This document shows, piece after piece, positions 27,476-36,951 of a DNA stretch of 41,919 nt. A model generated the notes under the pieces. It was not told where the DNA came from. It saw only the letters and a program-made list of their open reading frames with translations, and did no database searches. The number at the start of each line of letters is the position of its first letter. The stretch's first letter is position 1. The stretch is from Bacteroidales bacterium (GTDB taxonomy: Bacteria; Bacteroidota; Bacteroidia; Bacteroidales; F082), in assembly GCA_024709145.1 (NCBI GenBank), contig JANJXG010000083.1:1-41919 (forward strand), given 5' to 3'. The position numbers and the translations under genes were made by a program.

Positions 27476-29917
27476 TTACCAGTTTATAATCATTTGTTGT
27501 TCAGAGTGATCTACGATGAACTGAAAGGTTTCCTCAGGTAAAAATTCTGTCGAAAATTCACCCAGATAACCAGCTTCAGGCTCAACTAAACGGAGTTCCT
27601 TTCCGTTCAATTTCAGTTGTTTAACCTCCTCTTCAAAGCCGTGCATCACAACCCGGATACTCGTATAGATAGACTTTCGTCTCCCTTTTGCAGCTTCAAA
27701 GACCAATGATTTCTGGGCTCCATTCAGTTTAATTTCTCTTGAAAAGTATTGATTAGACTCAAAATCATAGGTTGTTCCGTCATCTTCGTAAAACAGAAAA
27801 CTACTTGCCGAATCACTTTGATAAACATGCAGCTCAAGCACCCCGAGCGGCTTTTCGGAAGTAGATTGAACCAATGATTGCAGTGGAATAATGCTGCCGG
27901 CTTTAACAAAAAGTGGTAAACGGTCGAGTGGAGCAGGATGTAAAAATTCTGAATCACCTTTAAAAACCTGATCATTGTATAAATCAAACCATTTTCCTGA
28001 AGGCAGGAAAACTTTTGCGGCAAGCTGAGTTGAACTTATCGGAGCAACCATCACTGACTGACCAAAAAGATATTGATTTTCATACTCCTGCCTGTAAATC
28101 CTATCATCGTTATAATAGTCTAATGCAAGGCTGCGTTGCACAGGCAGGCCTTTCAGGGCAGCTTCCCTGAAGGTGCTGTAGATGTAAGGCATTAGTCTGT
28201 AACGAAATCCAATGAAACGTCGGGCGATTGATTCGGGAATTTCACCATACGACCAGGGTTCGGAGCGTTGTGTATTTTTTGAGGTATGACCCCGAAAAAA
28301 TGGAGCAAAAGCACCAATCGTAATCCAGCGACTGTATAACTCAGGACTTGCATCGCCACCAAAACCACCTACATCATACCCCGCGAAAGCAACACCAGAA
28401 AGACCAAGTGTATTTACCAGCCTGATGCCCAATAACATATGATCATCATGAGCCTGATTATCGCCTGTCCAAATAGCAGTATATCGCTGAAGACCGGCAA
28501 ATCCAGCCCTTGTCAGACTAAAAGGTCGCCTTCCGCTCATAAGCTTCTTTGTACCTTCATAAGTCGCTTTTGCCATCAACATTCCATAAACATTTTTAGC
28601 CTGCCGGTAAGTGGTTCGGTGACCTTCCCAATCAAACTCAACCAAGGATGGAACCTGCTGTCCCCAGGTGGCGATTTCATTCATATCATTCCAGAAACCA
28701 TCCACACCAAGCGAAACATAATCCTGAAAATGAGTCCCCCACCAATTTCGACCTTTTTCGGAGGTGAAATCAGGAAAATAACACCAACCCGGCCAAACCT
28801 GTGCTGCATAGGGCGTCCCGTCAGGATAAACAGCAAATACCTGTTTTTTTAGTCCATCCTCGAAGGCATGATAGCCTTTTTCAACCTTGATACCGGGATC
28901 AACAATCACAGTGGTATGAAAACTCATGGATTTCAGCTCAGAAAGCAAGGCCGCAGGATTACTGAAATGCTCAGGATGCCAGGTGAAAATCTTGTAAGCA
29001 TCCATGAAATCAATGTCAAGATACATGACATCGGCAGGGATTTTCTTTTGTCTCAATGTTTTGGCTACATTCAGAACTTCCTCATCGGGCGTATAACTCC
29101 ACCGGCATTGCTGATAGCCAAGGCTCCATAACGGAGGCATGGGCATTTTACCCGTTAACTCACCAAATAATTCAACAATGGGAGCCACTCCGGAATCATG
29201 GATAAAATAATAGTCCAGCTCCCCACCGTCGGCAGAAAAATAAGAAAACCGATCGTTGGAAGCCCCAAAATTGAATTGAGTCCGGTAACTATTATCGAAA
29301 AAGATCCCATAAACCTGCTCATTTACAATACCCATATAAAATGGAATTGAACTGTACAAGGGATCACTATACTTCTCATAATGAGGATTATCAGTATTCC
29401 AGTTGACGAAAGCTGAGCCAAAACGATCCAAATTTCCGGTTTTTGCACCAAGGCCGATAAAACGTTCCTCAGGTTGCAATGTTTTATAATTTGTAACCTG
29501 CTGACCTTGCCAGGCAATGCCAAATCCGGCATCGTCCTCGTTAAGCAATTGACCATCAATAGTATAAAATGCCAGCCTAACTGGATTCAATGTGATTACC
29601 AGGCGGATTGATGCAGTGGAAATCTCAAAAAAACCGCGATTTTCCTTATAGCGTGCCACCGTTTGACCCGGGTTCAATACTACAGCATAAGAGAAGTCCT
29701 TTTGAAAATCCTGCTGCACAGCCTGCACACGGATAATGCGGTCGTTGACTACAGTAATACGTAATTTTCCATGGGTTGTGGTCAAATTGAGTGAGCTGCC
29801 GTCCCAATGGTGTGAGCTGAGGTTTCCCAGGCTTCTGCTAAGTTCATCCTGAGCTAACACTCCCATGAATAAGGTTGTTAACACAATCATGGTCAGTACT
29901 TTAATTCCATTCATCAT
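27476..29917 (-). CDS. GH31 alpha-glucosidase (813 aa)
   Basis: 813 residues, signal peptide ending near VLAQ. GH31 enzymes cut terminal alpha-glucosyl bonds. The N-terminal beta sandwich (about 50-250) is followed by the barrel with nucleophile D411 in GFWNDMNE and acid/base D486 in AIWTGDNQAHDD; the C-terminal beta domains include DUF5110-type sequence near FYEDDGTTYDFE. The stretch YLDIDFMDAYKIFTWHP fits the active-site loop of maltose/isomaltose-active members. Likely periplasmic. Third gene of the operon; the 24-nt gap before it and the 10-nt gap after it support co-transcription. Confidence 0.9.
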   Translation of the reverse strand: MMNGIKVLTMIVLTTLFMGVLAQDELSRSLGNLSSHHWDGSSLNLTTTHGKLRITVVNDRIIRVQAVQQDFQKDFSYAVVLNPGQTVARYKENRGFFEISTASIRLVITLNPVRLAFYTIDGQLLNEDDAGFGIAWQGQQVTNYKTLQPEERFIGLGAKTGNLDRFGSAFVNWNTDNPHYEKYSDPLYSSIPFYMGIVNEQVYGIFFDNSYRTQFNFGASNDRFSYFSADGGELDYYFIHDSGVAPIVELFGELTGKMPMPPLWSLGYQQCRWSYTPDEEVLNVAKTLRQKKIPADVMYLDIDFMDAYKIFTWHPEHFSNPAALLSELKSMSFHTTVIVDPGIKVEKGYHAFEDGLKKQVFAVYPDGTPYAAQVWPGWCYFPDFTSEKGRNWWGTHFQDYVSLGVDGFWNDMNEIATWGQQVPSLVEFDWEGHRTTYRQAKNVYGMLMAKATYEGTKKLMSGRRPFSLTRAGFAGLQRYTAIWTGDNQAHDDHMLLGIRLVNTLGLSGVAFAGYDVGGFGGDASPELYSRWITIGAFAPFFRGHTSKNTQRSEPWSYGEIPESIARRFIGFRYRLMPYIYSTFREAALKGLPVQRSLALDYYNDDRIYRQEYENQYLFGQSVMVAPISSTQLAAKVFLPSGKWFDLYNDQVFKGDSEFLHPAPLDRLPLFVKAGSIIPLQSLVQSTSEKPLGVLELHVYQSDSASSFLFYEDDGTTYDFESNQYFSREIKLNGAQKSLVFEAAKGRRKSIYTSIRVVMHGFEEEVKQLKLNGKELRLVEPEAGYLGEFSTEFLPEETFQFIVDHSEQQMIINW

Positions 29918-29941
29918 TTATTTACACAATTACCAGACCGA

Positions 29942-32797
29942 TTATTCTGCTGTTAATACAGCTTTTTGTCCGAACCAGATAAATCGGATGTGCCAGCGTC
30001 CCTGTTCATCAGACCAGAAACCTTCATTTGTGCCACTGATTTGATCTAAATCTAACTTAGAAAGTTTGTTCCCATCAAAAACGATGTTTTTAAGCTTCTT
30101 TGGCATCCCGTAAACAACAATCTCGAGTAGCCGTGATTCGGGCATTCCTGCCCAACCACTTCCGCTGCGTGAAAGTTCCAATTCCAGGTTTCCGTTTCGG
30201 TAATCCCCATTGAAATGCAATAGTTCATAGTCCCCACTTTCATAGGTTCCTTTGGAATGACCATTGTCTTCGAAAAGTTGACCTGTGATTTGCCCGTCAC
30301 CATCGGGTAAATAACTATGCAAGAATAACTTACGTGAACTGTAGGCATCTGTCTGATTGAAAGGAGGCACTCTGGGGATAATGCTGCCTCCACGGGCAAA
30401 TACAGGAATACTCTCAGGAGCAAGCTGAAGTTGAACTTTATTTCCACCCATGTGGCGTCTTCCGGTCCAGAAATGATACCAAACTCCAGCGGGTAGTTCT
30501 ACCTCAGCCATTTGTTTTCCTGCCTCAACAATTGGAGCAACAAGTAGATCTTTTCCAAAAAAGTATTGACTATACATTTCATTGAAACGCACATCATCCG
30601 GAAAATGCCACAACATGGGCCGAACTATTGGAGTTCCTGTTGTTGATGTTTGCCAGGCAGTTGTGTAGATATAAGGCAATAATTCGTAGCGAAGTTTCAT
30701 GAAATGCCTCACAATTCGCCGCGTGGTATCATTAAAAAAGATCGGTTCGGACGGGATGGCTGAGCCGTGTGGCCTTAAAATCGGTGTAAAAATGGCAAAC
30801 TGAAGCCAGCGGGTGTAGAGTTCCTCATCTTTTGTGCCAGTTGCAAAGCCGCCGGCGTCGGAATGCATATAAGGGATACCCGATAAACTCATATTTAGCA
30901 TGGCAGGGAGCTGAGCCTGCAAACCACCCCAACTGCGGCTGATGTCACCACTCCAGGGTACGATTCCGTAGCGCTGTGTGCCGGCATACCCGCTTCTGGC
31001 AAGGAAAAACAAACGGCGATCAGGAAAATCAATTTCAAAATTATCCGCAATGCTTTTGGCCCAATAATGACCGTAAATATTGTGCACTTCGTTGGCTTTT
31101 CCCCAGATATGTCTGATCTCTTTCGGATGACTTTCGGGCTCGCCGAGATCACCCCACAGGCCTTCGACACCAGCGTCAAACTGCTTTCGGTATTGTTGCC
31201 AAAGCCATTGCCCGGCTTCTGGTTTAAAAATATCGATCAGTGAGCCAGGTCCGAAATAAAACTGACTATCAACGAAAGAGTTACCTGTACTGTCAGTAAC
31301 AAGGATTCCCAGAGAATCAGCAATTTTCCAATTTGCTAAACTGTCGATAATATAAGGTTCAGAAATAGTTATGGTGCGAATACCTTTCTGTTTAAAGTCA
31401 TTGATCATTCTTTCAGGTTCAGGCCAGGATGGTTTCCACCAATCAAGCCTTCCCAAATGACCTAAAATACTGTCACCAAACCAGTAAAAATCCAAAATGA
31501 TGGCATCGATTGGAAAATCTTCTGCCAACATCCGATTCACAATCGTTTCTGTTTCACTTTGATTCCGGTAAGCCATCCTGGATTGCAGATTTCCATAAGC
31601 CCATCTTGGCAACATAGGTTGTTTTCCGGTTAGTATGCTGTATTGTTTCATGATGGCAGAAGGACTTTCGCCAACCAAAAGAAAAAAACGCATTGGACCT
31701 CCTTCCGCACCAAACTCGAGGACTCCGTCCCCTTTGCTATCGGCATCAAACCATGCTTTATGAGGATTATCGACAAAAAGTAAATAATCGTTTGACGACA
31801 ACAAGGTGGGTATCATGTAATTGAGATTGACGGCGCCAAACTCGTAGTTATAATCAGGACGGTTGTAAAGGCCAAGATGCTTTCCACGAAGGTTTAATCC
31901 GGATGCTCTGCCTCCGCTTCCATAAAGTTTTTCGCCCTCAGCGAGTTTGAAACGCATGCCCGAAGCATCAGAACGGCGAAAGAAGCCTTTTTCATCTTTA
32001 AGAAAGACATGGCCGTTGCGCGTGTAACTGATGTTAAACGGTTTTTTTTGGACAAGAACCTGCATTCCCTGCATATCAAACACCAACATCGCGGGAGTCT
32101 CTGTGACATAAGTTTTGACATCAACTGGTTCTGCGATTACGGCATGAGATTGATAAAATGTGTTGAAAGAATCCTGATGCCAGCTCACTTCCAGGATGCT
32201 GTCAGTAAAAGGCCGAAAGGCCAGTGTCCCCTCATTTGTTTTGATAAAAAGCTGATTCCCTGAGTGTTCAAAACCTTGAAAAACCATCTCTTTAAACAAA
32301 TAAACTGCAGCTTTCTTTTCAACTGGTTTGTATCCTTTAAAAGGAATGTAAATATCTGTATTTGAGATTGTTTTTCCAACCTTGCTTCCGTCGGCATTGC
32401 GAAAAACAAAAGCCATCTGAAGTGGTTTTAATCCTTCGGGAATTTGATAAAAGTAGGCAGGAACAAAACTTGCTTCAAATAGATTGTTTCCAAGCGCCTT
32501 CATTTCCATTCGTTTATCCGGTTTACCCCAATCACCGGTTGCAAATTTCCAATCTTTCTCATCGCGACTTGCCGTGGTTACCAAACCGGTATGGAAATAT
32601 ATGGTACCACTGAAATCTTTGAGCGCTGCATTTCCTTGCGAAGCATCGTAGGTAATTGTTATCCGATCACCAGGTTCGGGCTGCTCAGGCACAACTTTTA
32701 ATAGTTGACCTTGTGCCGGACGGAGAAAAAACCAAAAAAAGATTACAAAAAACAACCCTAATCTGTTGAACAACTTTTCGTTGTATCCGCTTTTCAT
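29942..32797 (-). CDS. GH31 alpha-glucosidase with extra N-terminal Ig-like domain (951 aa)
   Basis: 951 residues, signal peptide ending near PAQG (about 30). Residues about 32-155 form an additional Ig-like module (PGDRITITYDASQGN, IYFHTGLV, AFVFRNADGSKVG) of the kind that precedes Bacteroidota amylases and may bind starch; that is inference. The GH31 core follows: nucleophile D550 in EGLWGDLGEP, acid/base D618 in VPWSGDISRS. The C-terminus ends with a DUF5110-like region (LFEDNGHSKGTYESGDYE). It is a paralogue, not a near copy, of the next gene. The start is 6 nt past the stop of the upstream gene. Confidence 0.88.
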   Translation of the reverse strand: MKSGYNEKLFNRLGLFFVIFFWFFLRPAQGQLLKVVPEQPEPGDRITITYDASQGNAALKDFSGTIYFHTGLVTTASRDEKDWKFATGDWGKPDKRMEMKALGNNLFEASFVPAYFYQIPEGLKPLQMAFVFRNADGSKVGKTISNTDIYIPFKGYKPVEKKAAVYLFKEMVFQGFEHSGNQLFIKTNEGTLAFRPFTDSILEVSWHQDSFNTFYQSHAVIAEPVDVKTYVTETPAMLVFDMQGMQVLVQKKPFNISYTRNGHVFLKDEKGFFRRSDASGMRFKLAEGEKLYGSGGRASGLNLRGKHLGLYNRPDYNYEFGAVNLNYMIPTLLSSNDYLLFVDNPHKAWFDADSKGDGVLEFGAEGGPMRFFLLVGESPSAIMKQYSILTGKQPMLPRWAYGNLQSRMAYRNQSETETIVNRMLAEDFPIDAIILDFYWFGDSILGHLGRLDWWKPSWPEPERMINDFKQKGIRTITISEPYIIDSLANWKIADSLGILVTDSTGNSFVDSQFYFGPGSLIDIFKPEAGQWLWQQYRKQFDAGVEGLWGDLGEPESHPKEIRHIWGKANEVHNIYGHYWAKSIADNFEIDFPDRRLFFLARSGYAGTQRYGIVPWSGDISRSWGGLQAQLPAMLNMSLSGIPYMHSDAGGFATGTKDEELYTRWLQFAIFTPILRPHGSAIPSEPIFFNDTTRRIVRHFMKLRYELLPYIYTTAWQTSTTGTPIVRPMLWHFPDDVRFNEMYSQYFFGKDLLVAPIVEAGKQMAEVELPAGVWYHFWTGRRHMGGNKVQLQLAPESIPVFARGGSIIPRVPPFNQTDAYSSRKLFLHSYLPDGDGQITGQLFEDNGHSKGTYESGDYELLHFNGDYRNGNLELELSRSGSGWAGMPESRLLEIVVYGMPKKLKNIVFDGNKLSKLDLDQISGTNEGFWSDEQGRWHIRFIWFGQKAVLTAE

Positions 32798-32803
32798 CGT
32801 GGT

Positions 32804-34669
32804 TTATTTTTTTAATTCGATCACCCTGGCTGTCATAGCCGGCACACTGATCATCCTGAGTTGATCAAAATAAGTACGGGTGATAATATCGGTACCTGAA
32901 GAATAACCGTCAAGGTTTTCGCTAAAACGATCTGTTTTAAAGGTGCGGCTCTCTTCGTTGTTATTGATAATCACCATCACTGCCTCATCTTGCAGGTAGC
33001 GGAAATAGACGTATACACCTTCTTCGGGGATGTAATGTTTTAACTTACCCTGTTTAATTGCCTTCGAGTTTTTCCGCCAATTGAGGAGAGCTTTGGTAAA
33101 AGCTTGAGCATCTGCCTGTTCCTCACTCAAACCCATGCCGGTAAAAGCATTCACACCATCATTGGGCCACCCTCCCGGAAAGTCTTCCCTTATAAAACCA
33201 TGTCCATCGTGTTCCAAACCAGTCATCAATATTTCAGTTCCATAATAGATCTGAGGTGCTCCGCGAGTGGTCAGTAAAAACGACATGGCCATTTTGTATT
33301 TTCGCAGGTCTTTGCCAAGGATGCTGTAAAACCTGTCACCATCATGGTTGTCAGCAAAAGTAACGATGTTATCAGGATTGGTATACAGGAAATCCATACT
33401 GATGGTTTCATAGAGTTTTGAAGCACCCGACGACCATCCGTTTCCCTCATTGAAAGCACTACCTATGGCATACTTTAACGGAAAATCGAAGACATAATTG
33501 AGGTGCGAATCGTACCCATCATTGTTGCGATTTGATTCCTGCCAATAAGCCACCTGCGGGGTTGTATTCAACCAGGCTTCACCAACGACTGAAAAGTCGG
33601 GGTATTCGTTTCGAAGGCATTTCATCCATTGAGCCATAAAATGTTTATCAGAATAGGGATAGGTATCCATCCTTATGCCATCGAGACCGGCAAACTCGAC
33701 CCACCATATACTATTCTGAATGAGGTATTTGGCCACAAAAGGATTTTTTTGGTTAAAGTCAGCCATCATAATATCGAACCAACCTTTCAGCATTCGTTCA
33801 CGATCGGAAGTGGCAGCATGCGGGTCGCTGAGTGTCCCGGCTCTGAAGTTTGACCGTGTATACTCTGGCCACTGATTTACCCAGTCGGCCATCGGAAGAT
33901 CATTCATCCACCAATGACCATTTCCAAAGTGATTGAAAACCATATCCTTGATCACTTTAATACCTTGATTATGAGCTTGATCAACCATATTTTTATAATC
34001 ATCATTGCTGCCAAATCTGGGGTCAATCCGATAGAAATTCGTGATTGAATAGCCATGATACGAAGGAGTTGGCACATTGCCTTCAAAAACCGGATTGAGC
34101 CACAAAGCAGTCACGCCCAATGATTTGAAATAATTCATATGATCGGTAATTCCTTTTAAATCACCTCCATGCCGGCCATTGGGATTTGCACGGTCAGGTT
34201 TATCCACCATATCATCAGCCTGGTCATTCGATGGATCACCATTCGCAAACCTGTCAGGCATCAGAAGATAAATGGCATCGCTGCTGTTAAAACCTTTTCG
34301 CTCAGCCGAACCTTTTTCTCTTTCTTTCAACTCATAGGTATAACTCAGGAAAATTTTCTTAGGTCCCGTGAAACGGATTTCAAAAACACCAGGTTTGGCA
34401 TCAGGACTAACTTCGAGGTTGATAAAGAGATAATTAGGGTTTTCAACCAAGATACTTTCTTTAATTTTCACACCCTGGTAATCGATGGAAGGCCGTGTAA
34501 GGCTAATATCTTTACCATAAACAAGCAGTTGAAGGCTTGAGTTTTTCATTCCAGCCCACCAAAACGGAGGTTCAATCCGGTTCAGTTGCTGGGCATTCAA
34601 TTGACCATACACTGCCAATAAAAAAAATGAAGCCATTACAAAGGCCTTGACGAAAGGGTTAGTTTTCAT
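32804..34669 (-). CDS. Secreted cyclomaltodextrinase/neopullulanase-like GH13 enzyme
   Basis: 621 residues from the ATG at 34669. This start opens a signal peptide (MKTNPFVKAFVMASFFLLAV...NAQ); a longer frame from 34732 has no signal. Residues about 28-115 form a cyclomaltodextrinase N-terminal Ig-like domain (RIEPPFWWAGMKN). The GH13 barrel has nucleophile D335 in GIRMDTYP, acid/base E364 in VVGEAWLN and D443 in FADNHDGDRF; LMPDRFANGDPSND is typical of this subfamily (SusA-like). Expected to open cyclodextrins and cut maltodextrins in the periplasm. It is the first gene of the operon; a near-match -7 sequence lies close upstream (34685-34692, one mismatch). Confidence 0.9.
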   Translation of the reverse strand: MKTNPFVKAFVMASFFLLAVYGQLNAQQLNRIEPPFWWAGMKNSSLQLLVYGKDISLTRPSIDYQGVKIKESILVENPNYLFINLEVSPDAKPGVFEIRFTGPKKIFLSYTYELKEREKGSAERKGFNSSDAIYLLMPDRFANGDPSNDQADDMVDKPDRANPNGRHGGDLKGITDHMNYFKSLGVTALWLNPVFEGNVPTPSYHGYSITNFYRIDPRFGSNDDYKNMVDQAHNQGIKVIKDMVFNHFGNGHWWMNDLPMADWVNQWPEYTRSNFRAGTLSDPHAATSDRERMLKGWFDIMMADFNQKNPFVAKYLIQNSIWWVEFAGLDGIRMDTYPYSDKHFMAQWMKCLRNEYPDFSVVGEAWLNTTPQVAYWQESNRNNDGYDSHLNYVFDFPLKYAIGSAFNEGNGWSSGASKLYETISMDFLYTNPDNIVTFADNHDGDRFYSILGKDLRKYKMAMSFLLTTRGAPQIYYGTEILMTGLEHDGHGFIREDFPGGWPNDGVNAFTGMGLSEEQADAQAFTKALLNWRKNSKAIKQGKLKHYIPEEGVYVYFRYLQDEAVMVIINNNEESRTFKTDRFSENLDGYSSGTDIITRTYFDQLRMISVPAMTARVIELKK

Positions 34670-34803
34670 ATTTAAAGATTGTGCTAATATACATTGCCTG
34701 ACAAGAAAACAACGGTCACAAAAGAAGCTCATTCATGCCATCGATTTTCAGCGTAAAGATAAACAAAGCACTTCAAAAAAACACTAAAAACTCTGCAGAT
34801 TGT

Positions 34804-35922
34804 TTAGGGATTGTTTGCAAACGGTTGAGGATGCTCAAAAAAGGATTGCACCTTTTGCCTTAGGCCTCTTCGGTCGGTTTTACCACTGTCCAGCATTGGA
34901 ACCTCATTCAATTCGAAAATAAACCTTGGAATTTCATGCATTTCCAGAAAAGACTCCAGCTGTCTCCACAAACGGTAAAGGTCTTTCACTGATCCTGCTT
35001 GTTCAAGAACCAATACGAGAGAATCACCTCCGGATACCTCTGTTCTGGCGCTGATGTAGCACTTCAGGCCAAGGAGGTTGTAAATTTTCATTTCCAAATC
35101 AACTGGGTGAATTTTGTTTGCAGCACTGATGATTACATCATCTGCACGCCCAATGATGCGAAACCTGCCGAAAGCATTAAACTCAGCTATATCATTAGTC
35201 TTCAACTCTCTGATTGAAAGATAAGGTGCATCTATAACCAAAATACCATCCGAATGAAGCGACAAACTGACATCAGGCATGGCTTCGAACCATTGTGAAG
35301 CACTTTCACCATTGAGGCGCCGAACAGCAATATGACTCAATGTCTCAGTCATACCATAAGTGTGAAAAACAGGGTTTGGAAGTTTCCTCAATGATTCTTC
35401 GAGCGCTGTTCCGATAGCGCTACCTCCAAGAATAAGTGATTTTATCAAAGGGAGTTTTTCAGGCGACAACTCCATGGCTAGGCTGATTTGCAGCGGTACC
35501 ATGGCTGCAAAATCAATTTCTTCAGTTAGAGAAAACAGCGGATTTGACTGGAAGCTGGTTGTTATGAGATTAAGTTCTCCAATCAAGGACCTGATAATCA
35601 TCATTTTACCTGCAATAAATTCGGGTGAAAGGCACAAGAGGGCTTTCATGCCTTTTTGCAGGCCAAAGTATTGGATGGTCCTATTTGCACTGTCGACCAA
35701 AGCAGACTTCTCCACCCAAATTTGCTTTGGAAATCCCGTTGAACCAGAAGTCTTTAGAGATATTTTATCGCTTTCGTCAAACCATTCAGAAAGAAATCGA
35801 ATGACAGCTCTTTCTTCGGACTTTGAAAAGTCAAGGTTGTTTGAATTATCAGGCCGCCATTCTTTTCCGTTAAGCAGCATTGCCTTTGGCATTCCGGTCA
35901 TATGATTTGTGACAGTTCCCAT
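34804..35922 (-). CDS. menE: o-succinylbenzoate-CoA ligase (short form)
   Basis: 372 residues, shorter than the usual 450-500 residues of MenE but normal for the short Bacteroidota form. It activates o-succinylbenzoate with ATP and CoA. Seen: P-loop TSGSTGFPKQ, adenylate motif YGMTETLSH, and the C-terminal region RIIGRADDVIISAANKIHP with the K of DSGKTDRRGL at the end. The ATG at 35922 overlaps the menC end by 25 nt; ATGs at residues 8, 11 or 15 are possible alternative starts. Last gene of the menB-A-C-E unit. Confidence 0.88.
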   Translation of the reverse strand: MGTVTNHMTGMPKAMLLNGKEWRPDNSNNLDFSKSEERAVIRFLSEWFDESDKISLKTSGSTGFPKQIWVEKSALVDSANRTIQYFGLQKGMKALLCLSPEFIAGKMMIIRSLIGELNLITTSFQSNPLFSLTEEIDFAAMVPLQISLAMELSPEKLPLIKSLILGGSAIGTALEESLRKLPNPVFHTYGMTETLSHIAVRRLNGESASQWFEAMPDVSLSLHSDGILVIDAPYLSIRELKTNDIAEFNAFGRFRIIGRADDVIISAANKIHPVDLEMKIYNLLGLKCYISARTEVSGGDSLVLVLEQAGSVKDLYRLWRQLESFLEMHEIPRFIFELNEVPMLDSGKTDRRGLRQKVQSFFEHPQPFANNP

Positions 35923-36950
35923 GGGTGCTCTTTCATATGAAATAGTTGTGCATCCCTGGCCCTAAGGGGAGAAGGAATGTTGTTGTAATACAATTGCCCT
36001 GTTCCCAATCCTTGATGCAACTGCAGGTCTTTTGAAGATACCCATTGAGCAATGGCATTGAGACCTATGTTTGACTCAAGTGCTGAAGTTGCCCACCAGC
36101 CAATTCCCAGATTCGATGCCAGGCTTATCCATTTGTCAGAAACTGCCAATCCACCAAGCAGGGATGGTTTCAGAATAATAAATGCGGGTCTGATCTTTCT
36201 TAACATCAGATCGGCCTTGTGAAAATCATGGATGCCAATCAATTCCTCATCAAGTGCAATCGGGACAGGGCTATTATAACATAGTTCAGCCATCAGATCC
36301 CACTGCTGTGGTTTGATAGGCTGCTCGATTGAATGAATCTCAAATTCTGACAGCCGGTGAATTTTTTCCAAAACCTCATCAGGAGAAAATGCACCATTGG
36401 CATCCAGTCTTATTTCGATCTCTGAGGCAGAAAATCGTTTTCGCAGGTCCGAAATCAGTTTGAGTTCCTGGTCAAAACCGATGGCACCGATTTTTAATTT
36501 AATCACGCTGTATCCAGCGGAAATGTTGCTTTCGATGCGTTCGAGCATGAGAGAAAAATCGCCCATCCAAACAAGTCCGTTGATTGGAAGACCCCACTCT
36601 CCACGGGTGAAAACATTATCAACAAAGATTTTGGTTCCTGCAACATTGAGATCGCTCATGGCAGTCTCAAAACCAAATCGCAGAGCTGGTAAATGCCTGG
36701 CATTTGTTTCGAGCCATCTTTCTGCCTGATTAATGTTATCACACAATTGATTCAATATGGCAGGTATGTCAAATTCATTTTCAGGACTCAGACCTGGAAT
36801 CAGACTGATTTCGCCTATTCCTGTAATAGAAGGGTTGGATTTATCCTTAATCAAAAGGAACCACCCAGGTTTTTCCAATAGCTGGCCCCTAGAAGTTCCG
36901 GCAGCGAAACGAAACCGCAGGCTATATGGTATCCAACTGGCTTGTAACAT
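35898..36950 (-). CDS. menC: o-succinylbenzoate synthase
   Basis: 350 residues, enolase superfamily. It dehydrates SHCHC to o-succinylbenzoate. The expected catalytic residues are visible: Lys in IKLKIGAIGF, Asp in IRLDANGAFS, Glu in SIEQPI, Asp/Glu in IALDEELIG, and Lys in FIILKPSLLGG. It starts 1 nt after the menA stop (tight coupling) and overlaps menE by 25 nt. Confidence 0.92.
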   Translation of the reverse strand: MLQASWIPYSLRFRFAAGTSRGQLLEKPGWFLLIKDKSNPSITGIGEISLIPGLSPENEFDIPAILNQLCDNINQAERWLETNARHLPALRFGFETAMSDLNVAGTKIFVDNVFTRGEWGLPINGLVWMGDFSLMLERIESNISAGYSVIKLKIGAIGFDQELKLISDLRKRFSASEIEIRLDANGAFSPDEVLEKIHRLSEFEIHSIEQPIKPQQWDLMAELCYNSPVPIALDEELIGIHDFHKADLMLRKIRPAFIILKPSLLGGLAVSDKWISLASNLGIGWWATSALESNIGLNAIAQWVSSKDLQLHQGLGTGQLYYNNIPSPLRARDAQLFHMKEHPWELSQII

Positions 36951-36951
36951 T

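Noticed and set aside
35474-35905. 143-codon plus-strand frame opposite menE
   Set aside because: Shadow frame; menE carries the adenylate-forming motifs.
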